From assembly GCF_002257585.1 (NCBI RefSeq), contig NZ_CP022743.1, positions 4,030,001 to 4,094,000 of the forward strand: DNA of 64,000 nt, read 5' to 3'. Positions 15,049 to 22,637 of this stretch are shown piece after piece (within the stretch, counting starts at the first letter, position 1; each line of letters opens with the position of its first letter). Both the position numbers and the translations under genes were made by a program. The notes beneath the pieces were generated by a model. The model worked only from the letters and a program-made list of their open reading frames with translations. It had not been told where the DNA came from and did not search any database. Origin of the DNA: Mucilaginibacter xinganensis. GTDB taxonomy: Bacteria > Bacteroidota > Bacteroidia > Sphingobacteriales > Sphingobacteriaceae.

Positions 15049-16347
15049 ATGAGCTTAATAATTGATGTCCATGCCCGCCAGATCCTTGATTCGCGTGGTA
15101 ATCCTACTATTGAAGTAGATGTTTTAACAGAAAATGGTGCTTTAGGCCGTGCTGCTGTACCTTCAGGTGCATCAACAGGGGTACACGAAGCTGTTGAACT
15201 TCGCGACAATGATAAATCTGTTTACATGGGTAAAGGCGTACTTAAGGCCGTTGCTAACGTAAATGATGTTATTGCCAAGGAATTACAGGGCGTTGATGTT
15301 TTTGACCAAAATGGTATCGATGCCTTAATGATCGAACTTGACGGTACAGAAAACAAAGGCAAATTAGGTGCAAATGCCATTTTAGGTATTTCATTAGCTG
15401 TTGCCAAAGCTGCCGCACAGGAAAGCCGCCAGCCTTTATACCGCTACATTGGTGGTGTAAATGCTAACACGCTGCCTATCCCGATGATGAACATCGTTAA
15501 CGGCGGTTCACACTCTGATGCCCCTATCGCATTCCAGGAATTCATGATCATGCCGGTTGGTGCTTCTTCTTTTTCTGAAGCGTTACAATGGGGTACTGAA
15601 GTTTTCCATAACCTTAAAAAGATTTTACATGACCGCGGCCTTACAACCACCGTTGGTGATGAAGGCGGTTTTGCACCAACTTTTGAAGGTACCGAAGATG
15701 GTGTTGAAACCATTTTAAAAGCGATTGAAAAAGCCGGATTTAAACCAGGTGAAGATATTTGCCTTGCATTTGATTGCGCGGCATCTGAATTTTACAAAGA
15801 CGGTAAATACGACTATACAAAGTTTGAAGGCGAAAAAGGTGCTATCCGCACCAGTGCCGAACAAGCTGAATACCTTGCTCAATTAACTGAAAAATACCCT
15901 GTTATCTCTATTGAAGATGGTATGGCTGAGGATGATTGGGAAGGCTGGAAATTATTAACCGACAAAATTGGCAGTAAAGTACAGTTAGTGGGTGATGATT
16001 TGTTTGTTACCAATGTAAAACGTTTACAAAGAGGTATTGATGAAGACACGGCTAACTCTATCCTGGTAAAAGTTAACCAGATAGGTACTTTAACCGAAAC
16101 TATCAACGCGGTAACTTTGGCCCAAACTAATGGCTATACTTCGGTAATGAGCCACCGTTCAGGCGAAACTGAAGATTCAACCATTGCTGATCTTGCAGTT
16201 GCCTTAAATTGCGGCCAGATAAAAACCGGTTCATTATCACGTTCAGACAGGATCGCTAAATACAACCAGTTATTACGTATTGAAGAAGAATTAGGCGAAA
16301 GCGCTAAGTTTATCGGTAAAAACTTCAAGTATTTTAAAAAGAAATAG
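15049..16347 (+). CDS. eno: Enolase
   Basis: A 432-residue glycolytic enzyme that converts 2-phosphoglycerate to phosphoenolpyruvate. N-terminal blocks ILDSRGNPTIEVDV and PSGASTGVHEAVELRD, catalytic-loop GDEGGFAPTF, and the barrel motifs SIEDGMAEDDWEGW, VGDDLFVTN, ILVKVNQIGTLTE, SHRSGETED and IKTGSLSRSDR give all metal and substrate ligands. Length and start are canonical. It is preceded by a long AT-rich promoter with tandem direct repeats and ended by a strong terminator, so it is monocistronic. Confidence 0.99.
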   Translation: MSLIIDVHARQILDSRGNPTIEVDVLTENGALGRAAVPSGASTGVHEAVELRDNDKSVYMGKGVLKAVANVNDVIAKELQGVDVFDQNGIDALMIELDGTENKGKLGANAILGISLAVAKAAAQESRQPLYRYIGGVNANTLPIPMMNIVNGGSHSDAPIAFQEFMIMPVGASSFSEALQWGTEVFHNLKKILHDRGLTTTVGDEGGFAPTFEGTEDGVETILKAIEKAGFKPGEDICLAFDCAASEFYKDGKYDYTKFEGEKGAIRTSAEQAEYLAQLTEKYPVISIEDGMAEDDWEGWKLLTDKIGSKVQLVGDDLFVTNVKRLQRGIDEDTANSILVKVNQIGTLTETINAVTLAQTNGYTSVMSHRSGETEDSTIADLAVALNCGQIKTGSLSRSDRIAKYNQLLRIEEELGESAKFIGKNFKYFKKK

Positions 16348-16386
16348 TTGATTGGGTTGATTAAGTGAGTGGTTGATTGAGTTCAA
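16347..16386. repeat. TTGATTGGGTTGATT-type tract at the enolase stop codon
   Basis: Words of GTTGATTGGGTTGATTAAGT and GGTTGATTGAGTTC begin at the last base of the stop codon. This is a further intergenic tract family in this window. Confidence 0.55.
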
Positions 16387-16400
16387 CTTTAACAATAATA

Positions 16401-16433
16401 AAAACAGGCTGTCTCAAAAGGGCAGCCTGTTTT
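16401..16433. terminator. Bidirectional terminator between eno and the S9 peptidase gene
   Basis: AAAACAGGCTG (16401-16411) pairs with CAGCCTGTTTT (16423-16433). A-run and T-run flank the stem, so it can serve both convergent genes. Confidence 0.88.
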
Positions 16434-16441
16434 ATTGGAGA

Positions 16442-18592
16442 TCAATGTGTTATATACCGTTCAAAAAACTCATAGATGCGCAGCATCTGGTCTATCCGCT
16501 GCCTTACATTGCCTGATCGTACCAGCTCATGGGTCCCGCCCGGGTGCTGTACATATTCCACAGGGCGGTTTAATACTTTTAAAGCCTTATACATCATCTC
16601 GCCCTGCACAATCCCTGTCCGCAAATCAGTTTCACCGTGGATGATCAGGTATGGAGTGGTTATATTATTTACATAAGTAAAAGGCGACTCCTTAGCTAAA
16701 ACTGCCCGTGTATGCTCTTCCCAGGGGTAGCCGCCAAAATATACCGGCACCAGTGTCCAGGCATTGGCCTCACCAAAAAATGTAGTCAGATCGTACACGC
16801 CGCGCTGTGATGATATAGCTGCAAAGCGCTTGGTATGCCCCGCAAGCCAGCCGGTTAAATAACCTGCATAAGAACCACCTGTAGCCACTGTTTGCTTGCT
16901 GTCTCCCCAGCCTTCGGCTAAGGCGCCGTCAAGGGCGGCCAGCACGTCTTCGGTGGGTCCATCGCCCCAGTCCTGGTAATTTGCTTTGGTAAAATCAATC
17001 CCGTAGCCGCCGGAACCACGCGGGTTTGCGTAAACCACACCATATCCTTTAGCACAAAAATATTGAAACTCGTGCCACATGGTATTCTCGCCCGGCCCCC
17101 ACATGGCAGTTGGCCCACCGTGGATCTGCAGCATTACCGGGTATTTTTTATTAGGATCAAAGTTTGTGGGTTTCATTACCCAATATTCCACCTTCAAGCC
17201 CTTGCTATTAGTATAATATTTCTTCTCCGGGAAGCTTAGTTTTTTATCTTTTATCCAGTCGGCGTTAAATGAGGTCAACCGCTTCTCTTCTTTACCGTTT
17301 AAATCGCTTACATACAATTCAAATGGGTTGGCAACTTCGGTTTTAACATACACCAGCTGTTTTTTGCTTACATCCAAATTGCCCAATCCTTCATCAAAAG
17401 TTCCAAGCATAACCGGTTTAGGGTTACTTACGCTTGCTTTGTAAACCGGTGCACTACCGTTGGATTGTGCGGTGAAATACAAATACTTGCTGTCTGCCGA
17501 CCATACTGTACCGGTTATAACCCTGTCCACAGGAATACTAATCCTTTTAGCCGGGTCCTTAAAGTCGTAGATCAGTAATTGTGAAATACTGATGGTCATC
17601 TCTTTACCGGCCTGGTAAACCAGGTACCTTCCGTCCGGCGAAACCTCACCATTACTCAATGACATTCCTGCTTCTTTTATTAAAGGTGTTAGTGCGCCAC
17701 CGGCAGCCGGCATGCTGTAAATAGCTGTTACCCTGGTGCGGTCAGGGTTAGTCAGGCTATCAGCGCCCGCAGATAAAATAATGGTCTTACCATCCGGTGT
17801 AAACACTGCCCCGTTATAATTTTGAAAACCGTGCGTTAATGCCATCCCCTTTGAACCCGGTTTGGCATCGGTAATAAAATAATGGTTAAAGCTGAATTCA
17901 GGCTCGGTAGTAGCCTCGCCTTCAAAATTAAGTTTGTTAAAGGTTTTTACCTTGTTGTCTGCTTCATCCTGCGCTAAAAAGGCGCGGATCTCATCAAGGC
18001 TGCCATCGGCATTTTGTTTGGCTTTTGACTGGGGTAGGTTAGCTTTGAAACCAGGCTTCTCCACAGGCCAGGCCGGAACGCCGCGGTTGGGGTTCAGCAC
18101 AGAATCTTTCAGTAATTCGGTATAAGATAAGCCAACCGAGTATAAGATCTTTTTGCCATCAGGCGAAAATTGCGGGGAGCTTGCTCCATATTTATCAGCC
18201 GTGACCTGGACCGGCTCGCCTCCTTTCAGGGAGAGCAGGAAAATTTGCGATTTGCTTTTCACTGTCCGCACAAAGGCAATCTGATCATCATTGGCAGACC
18301 ATACCGGCTGGCTGCCGTTGGTGGCTTCTGCAGTTAACGGCCGCGGAGCCTCGCTGCCATCAGCAGGAACCAGCCAAACCCTTGTGTGATAGGCATATTC
18401 GTTTTTCTTATCATCATCTGCAACTATTGATTTGGTTACAAATGCCACCCATTTCCCATTGTGTGAAAAGGATGCCGTGCCAAGCTGAACGATCTTAGTG
18501 AGATCCGTAACCGTTATGGGCTGCGTGCCGTTTTGTGCACGCAAAAGGAAAATATTAAAGATGAATAACAGAAAGAGTAAAGTTTTTTTCAT
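16442..18592 (-). CDS. S9 family serine peptidase (acylaminoacyl/dipeptidyl peptidase type), exported
   Basis: A 716-residue exported oligopeptidase: signal peptide (MKKTLLFLLFIFNIFLLRAQ), a WD40-like TolB/DPP beta-propeller (about 25-420; repeated SPQFSPDGKKILY, GEVSPDGRYLVY, VWSADSKYLYF), then an alpha/beta-hydrolase domain. The triad is S574 (GGSYAG), D656 (GETDLRTG) and H688 (GGTHE). It trims N-terminal residues from peptides in the periplasm. Length is normal. A TATCTTTA box lies at 18618-18611. It is convergent with enolase. Confidence 0.95.
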   Translation of the reverse strand: MKKTLLFLLFIFNIFLLRAQNGTQPITVTDLTKIVQLGTASFSHNGKWVAFVTKSIVADDDKKNEYAYHTRVWLVPADGSEAPRPLTAEATNGSQPVWSANDDQIAFVRTVKSKSQIFLLSLKGGEPVQVTADKYGASSPQFSPDGKKILYSVGLSYTELLKDSVLNPNRGVPAWPVEKPGFKANLPQSKAKQNADGSLDEIRAFLAQDEADNKVKTFNKLNFEGEATTEPEFSFNHYFITDAKPGSKGMALTHGFQNYNGAVFTPDGKTIILSAGADSLTNPDRTRVTAIYSMPAAGGALTPLIKEAGMSLSNGEVSPDGRYLVYQAGKEMTISISQLLIYDFKDPAKRISIPVDRVITGTVWSADSKYLYFTAQSNGSAPVYKASVSNPKPVMLGTFDEGLGNLDVSKKQLVYVKTEVANPFELYVSDLNGKEEKRLTSFNADWIKDKKLSFPEKKYYTNSKGLKVEYWVMKPTNFDPNKKYPVMLQIHGGPTAMWGPGENTMWHEFQYFCAKGYGVVYANPRGSGGYGIDFTKANYQDWGDGPTEDVLAALDGALAEGWGDSKQTVATGGSYAGYLTGWLAGHTKRFAAISSQRGVYDLTTFFGEANAWTLVPVYFGGYPWEEHTRAVLAKESPFTYVNNITTPYLIIHGETDLRTGIVQGEMMYKALKVLNRPVEYVQHPGGTHELVRSGNVRQRIDQMLRIYEFFERYITH

Positions 18593-18610
18593 GCTGATCA
18601 GTTTGCTGCT

Positions 18611-18618
18611 TAAAGATA
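18611..18618 (-). promoter_or_regulatory. Predicted -7 box of the S9 peptidase gene
   Basis: Minus strand TATCTTTA, 18 nt upstream of the ATG at 18592. Confidence 0.45.
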
Positions 18619-18776
18619 ATAAAATCGGGCAATTCTAAGGCATCGCTTAATAAATGCTGGTCGGCTTTACTCTTTTTTAAACAAGCCCGGTAAGTTATTT
18701 TTGGCGATTATAGTTTTTATACACTAAATTTACTTTCTGTAAGTTATTTGTTACAATAACGGAAGCAAACCAATTC

Positions 18777-19304
18777 ATGAAAGCTCAGAGTCTTTTAAAA
18801 ATTCTTGTTATCCTGCTGTTGCTAAGCGTTACCATAGGCTGCGACCAGGTTTCCAAATCCATTGCACGGCAAAAGCTGCAATATTATGACCAGGTTACTT
18901 TTCTTGACCATCATTTCACCTTATTAAAGGTTGAAAATACAGGCGCATTTTTAAGTGTGGGCAATAACCTGTCTTCCCCGGTAAAAATGGTACTGCTTAA
19001 CCTGTTGCCGCTGCTGGCGGTAATTGGCGGACTTGTTTTTGTCTTAACGACGGAGCTTACGCGCACCACCTTATTCAGCGTCATCCTGATTGTTGGCGGC
19101 GGTTTCGGGAATATTTATGACCGGATAAGATATGGCTCCGTTACCGATTTTATGCACATTAACTTTGGTTACTTCCAAACGGGCATCTTCAATGTGGCCG
19201 ATGTATCTATTATGCTGGGGATGATCATCCTTGTGTTTCATGCCATTTTTAAGAAGCCCGATGCGCTTATTACGGAACCCACGGTGGAGGAACGGCAAGC
19301 TTAG
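18777..19304 (+). CDS. lspA: Lipoprotein signal peptidase (signal peptidase II)
   Basis: A 175-residue inner-membrane aspartic peptidase that removes signal peptides from prolipoproteins, several of which are encoded in this window. It has four helices. Catalytic Asp residues are D124 (GSVTDFMHI) and D142 (FNVADVSI), with the supporting DQVSK (23-27), VENTGAF (52-58) and GGGFGNIYDR (107-116) motifs. Length is normal. No ileS or other usual partner is adjacent. Confidence 0.95.
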   Translation: MKAQSLLKILVILLLLSVTIGCDQVSKSIARQKLQYYDQVTFLDHHFTLLKVENTGAFLSVGNNLSSPVKMVLLNLLPLLAVIGGLVFVLTTELTRTTLFSVILIVGGGFGNIYDRIRYGSVTDFMHINFGYFQTGIFNVADVSIMLGMIILVFHAIFKKPDALITEPTVEERQA

Positions 19305-19382
19305 CGAGGTACTTGTGCGACTAATTTCCGTCACTCCAAACTCCTATAATCGGCTATTTGTACAAATCTTAGTTTAAAAGCG

Positions 19383-19390
19383 TATCTTTG
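19383..19390 (+). promoter_or_regulatory. Predicted promoter -7 box of the DEAD-box helicase gene
   Basis: TATCTTTG followed by CGC, about 95 nt upstream of the ATG at 19486. The long leader fits cold-shock-type helicase genes but shows no recognised element. Confidence 0.55.
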
Positions 19391-19485
19391 CGCTTAATTA
19401 CCCGTTAGCTTACGGTTTTGATTTATCAGACGACTCTTCAGATCCGCTTATGCAACCGCGTTAGCACATATATTAAAAATATTAC

Positions 19486-20802
19486 ATGTTATTTCAAGAT
19501 TTAAAATTAATTGAGCCGATTTTACGGGCTCTAAAAACCGAGGGTTATACAACCCCCACCCCCATACAGGAACAAGCCATACCTATTGTATTACAAAACC
19601 GCGACCTGCTGGGTTGCGCACAAACCGGTACCGGCAAAACAGCTGCCTTTGCTATTCCTATTTTACAGTTATTATACCAGGACAGGCTGCAGCACAAAGA
19701 ACAAAAAACAATAAAGGCCCTTATATTAACCCCAACCCGCGAGCTGGCTATCCAGATTAACGAAAGCTTTGCCGCGTACGGCAAACACACCGGCTTAAAA
19801 CACCTGGTAATATTTGGCGGTGTTAATCAAAACCCGCAAACCGAAGCCTTAAGAAGAGGCGTTGATATTTTAGTAGCTACCCCCGGCCGTTTGCTGGACC
19901 TGATGAACCAGAAGTATGTTCACCTGGACCATATTAAAATGCTGGTACTGGATGAAGCCGACCGCATGCTTGACATGGGTTTTGTACATGATGTTAAAAA
20001 GATTATTGCTAAAGTGCCTGCCAAAAGGCAAACGTTATTCTTTTCGGCCACCATGCCAAAAGAAATCCAGCAGCTTGCAGATACCATACTGAATAAGCCT
20101 GAAAAAGTTGAAGTTACCCCGGTTTCATCAACTGCAGATACCATACAGCAGGCGCTTTACTATGTTGAAAAGAACGACAAAAGAGCGTTGCTTGCTCATA
20201 TATTGAAAGATAAAGAGATAAAAACCGCACTGGTATTTACCCGCACCAAACACGGAGCCGATAAGGTGGTGAAAGACCTGGTACGCATAGGCATTACTGC
20301 CGAGGCTATTCACGGTAACAAATCACAGAATGCCCGGCAGCGTGCATTAACAAACTTTAAAAATCGCACTACCCGGGTGTTAATTGCAACGGATATTGCA
20401 GCGCGGGGTATTGATATTGACGAGCTTACGCACGTTATTAATTACGAGATCCCAAACATTCCTGAAACGTATGTTCACCGTATTGGCCGTACCGGCCGTG
20501 CCGGAGCCAGTGGCATAGCATTAACGTTTTGCGACCAGGAAGAAATTGAATTCTTAAAAGATATCCACAAGCTGATTGCAAAAGAGATCCCGGTTGAGGA
20601 AGGACACCCCTACCCTATGAGCCCGCAAAGCATAGTTGCAAAACATGCTGAAGGCCAAAAGAAAGGCGGCGGTGGCGGCCAGCAACGCGGGCGCAGTTTC
20701 GGCAGGGCCGATCGTGGTCGTGGTGCAAGCGGTAAAACCTCGGGCGGCAGCGGCATGAGTGGTGCAAGCCGCGGCGGCAATCGGAGCGCACGAAGAGATT
20801 AA
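19486..20802 (+). CDS. DEAD-box RNA helicase, RhlE-like
   Basis: A 438-residue ATP-dependent RNA helicase used in ribosome assembly, RNA decay or cold adaptation. All motifs are present: Q motif (TPTPIQEQAIPI), I (AQTGTGKTAAF), Ia (PTRELAIQI), II (DEAD), III (SAT), V (TDIAARGIDID) and VI (HRIGRTGRAG). The C-terminal 60 residues are a Gly/Arg/Ser-rich basic tail (KKGGGGGQQRGRSFGRADRGR) for RNA binding, as in RhlE. Monocistronic, ended by a 16-bp-stem terminator. Confidence 0.96.
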   Translation: MLFQDLKLIEPILRALKTEGYTTPTPIQEQAIPIVLQNRDLLGCAQTGTGKTAAFAIPILQLLYQDRLQHKEQKTIKALILTPTRELAIQINESFAAYGKHTGLKHLVIFGGVNQNPQTEALRRGVDILVATPGRLLDLMNQKYVHLDHIKMLVLDEADRMLDMGFVHDVKKIIAKVPAKRQTLFFSATMPKEIQQLADTILNKPEKVEVTPVSSTADTIQQALYYVEKNDKRALLAHILKDKEIKTALVFTRTKHGADKVVKDLVRIGITAEAIHGNKSQNARQRALTNFKNRTTRVLIATDIAARGIDIDELTHVINYEIPNIPETYVHRIGRTGRAGASGIALTFCDQEEIEFLKDIHKLIAKEIPVEEGHPYPMSPQSIVAKHAEGQKKGGGGGQQRGRSFGRADRGRGASGKTSGGSGMSGASRGGNRSARRD

Positions 20803-20818
20803 TTTTAATTATATAGCG

Positions 20819-20880
20819 TTGTAAATGTTTTAGGTTATAGTATCTGCTGCTGCAGGTTGCCTAAAACATTTACAATTTTT
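20819..20880 (+). terminator. Terminator of the helicase gene
   Basis: Perfect 16-bp stem: TTGTAAATGTTTTAGG (20819-20834) with its complement at 20860-20875, 25-nt loop, then T5. Confidence 0.88.
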
Positions 20881-20952
20881 ATAACTAAAATACCCCATGT
20901 TAACAAGTTGATAACCATATTTGCATTCCCGGTGCTTTTTAAATAGCTTTAG

Positions 20953-21279
20953 ATGAAATTTTTAACTTTACTGCAAATGAGACGCCTGATCAACCTGGTT
21001 AAAAACAAATACTTTTTAATCTCTATGGCTTTTTTGGTATGGATGATCTTCTTTGATAAGAATGACCTTTTCTCTCAATACCAATATCACCAGGAAGTGA
21101 ACAAACTGGAGCAGGAACGCGATTTTTACCAGAAAGAAACTGAAAAGGTAGCGAAAGACCTGGACGAACTTACCTCAAATCCGCAAAAACTGGAGAAATT
21201 CGCCCGCGAAAAGTACCTGATGAAAAAGGATAACGAGGATGTGTTTGTGATAGTAAAAGAAAAGAAGGAAGAAGAGTAA
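20953..21279 (+). CDS. FtsB/DivIC-like septum formation initiator
   Basis: A 108-residue bitopic protein: a short cytoplasmic N-terminus, one helix (YFLISMAFLVWMIFF, about 23-37), then a leucine-zipper-like coiled coil (QYQYHQEVNKLEQERDFYQKE and on to about residue 85) and an FAREKYLMKKDNEDVFVI ending typical of DivIC/FtsB. These proteins link FtsL and FtsQ in the divisome. It ends with acidic and basic residues. Followed by a terminator. Confidence 0.9.
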   Translation: MKFLTLLQMRRLINLVKNKYFLISMAFLVWMIFFDKNDLFSQYQYHQEVNKLEQERDFYQKETEKVAKDLDELTSNPQKLEKFAREKYLMKKDNEDVFVIVKEKKEEE

Positions 21280-21289
21280 AAGCATCCAT

Positions 21290-21328
21290 CGGCAAACTTA
21301 CATTAATTGCCTTTGCCGGTTTTTTTTA
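21290..21328 (+). terminator. Terminator after the FtsB-like gene
   Basis: CGGCAAA (21290-21296) pairs with TTTGCCG (21312-21318), followed by G and a run of eight or nine T. The T-run touches the stop of the convergent acyltransferase gene. Confidence 0.75.
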
Positions 21329-22498
21329 ACTGGATACAATTGGCCTGACAACGTCTTTTTTTGCCAACCGCCCTAATAATACCTTGTCCCTTAACCTTAG
21401 CGCCGGTTTTTCAACCAAATATCTCATCAGCAGCGCTCCTGTTACCACCGCAGCCATACTACAGATCATCATCAAATTACTATCCCTGTCCACCCCAACT
21501 TTTGTCAATTGCGCTTGCGTAACGTGGATCACTATTTTGTGCGAGAGATAGATACCGTACGATAAGGTTGCCAGTTGTGACGTAACAACCGATTTGGCTT
21601 TATAAAGTATGTTGGCAGGACATATCATGGCTGCCACTATTATACCGTATGCTATAGCAACCATCGGAAATCCGAATATGGAGTTGCTAAAGCTTTGAAA
21701 AGGGGTACCTGCAAAATAAGCCGGCACTAACAACACCAGTCCTCCAAGCATATAAACATTGCTGAACTGGTTGACGTGAGTTTTAACACGGGGATAAAAG
21801 GTAAATAAGCCGGCTATGGCTACCCCTGTAAGTAATCCATCGAGCCTGTTATAGGTTGGATAATAGATAAACTTGTTCCAGGCCGCCCCGAAAGCGTCGG
21901 TACCAAGCTTTGGTACCATTAAATAGTACCAGCAAAAAAGGCGGATCACAAAGCCGGCCACAAATAAGGCAGGGAAAACCCAGATTATCTTGTTCCCGGT
22001 TTTGAAGCGCACACACCACCAAAAACACAATGGCAGCACCAGGTAAAACTGTTCCTCCACACATAGCGACCATGCATGACTGAATGTGCCGTATTGCTTC
22101 AGATCAAGTCCGAAGTTTAAGGTGAAGGTAAGGTAGCGCCATAGAGGTGATGGATGCCCCCATTCCCTTAAAAGCGGGAATGAAAAATAAAGAACAAGCA
22201 CCAATAAATACGGGGGAATTATCCTGAAAAACCGTTTGATAAAAAACGCCCGCATGGGAATGGCTTCTCCCTTAGCAACCGTGGCAAAAAGCTGCCCTGC
22301 AATTAAAAAACCGCTCAATACAAAAAACAGGTCAACCCCCGTCCACCCAAAGCTGGCTATGATGTTAACCCAGCCGGGGTGACCGAAAAACTGGTAGTGG
22401 AAAAATACGACGAAGGTAATGGCAAACGCCCTGAGGTGATCTAAACCGAATAGTTTGCTTTTCTCATGGGGTTCAGCTGACATTAAAGATTTGGGCAT
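21326..22498 (-). CDS. Acyltransferase family 3 membrane protein (OafA/YrhL type)
   Basis: A 390-residue integral membrane protein with about ten helices. Family marks are GLDHLRAFAITFVVFFHY (first helix, with the R and H pattern), GWTGVDLFFVLSGFLIAGQLF, KRFFRIIPPYLL (the RRxxRI-like block) and SWSLCVEEQFYLVLP (VEEQFYL). Such enzymes acetylate or acylate surface polysaccharides or peptidoglycan. The acceptor is unknown and no glycan cluster is adjacent. ATG at 22498; an internal ATG five codons later is possible. Confidence 0.93.
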   Translation of the reverse strand: MPKSLMSAEPHEKSKLFGLDHLRAFAITFVVFFHYQFFGHPGWVNIIASFGWTGVDLFFVLSGFLIAGQLFATVAKGEAIPMRAFFIKRFFRIIPPYLLVLVLYFSFPLLREWGHPSPLWRYLTFTLNFGLDLKQYGTFSHAWSLCVEEQFYLVLPLCFWWCVRFKTGNKIIWVFPALFVAGFVIRLFCWYYLMVPKLGTDAFGAAWNKFIYYPTYNRLDGLLTGVAIAGLFTFYPRVKTHVNQFSNVYMLGGLVLLVPAYFAGTPFQSFSNSIFGFPMVAIAYGIIVAAMICPANILYKAKSVVTSQLATLSYGIYLSHKIVIHVTQAQLTKVGVDRDSNLMMICSMAAVVTGALLMRYLVEKPALRLRDKVLLGRLAKKDVVRPIVSS

Positions 22499-22575
22499 TT
22501 ATACGGGGTATTATTACGGTTGCAATTCGTTTAGATCATTCACAAGTACCCCCGCCCCAATCCGCCATACACCAA

Positions 22576-22617
22576 TTTATTTTGACGCCTCACATTTATA
22601 GCGGGTGTCAAAATAAA
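22576..22617. terminator. 14-bp hairpin between leuS and the acyltransferase gene
   Basis: TTTATTTTGACGCC (22576-22589) pairs with GGTGTCAAAATAAA (22604-22617) with one G-T pair. It lies 21 nt downstream of the leuS stop (minus strand). There is no long T-run, so terminator function is probable rather than certain. Confidence 0.5.
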
Positions 22618-22637
22618 CCAGGCATTTTTGGATATAG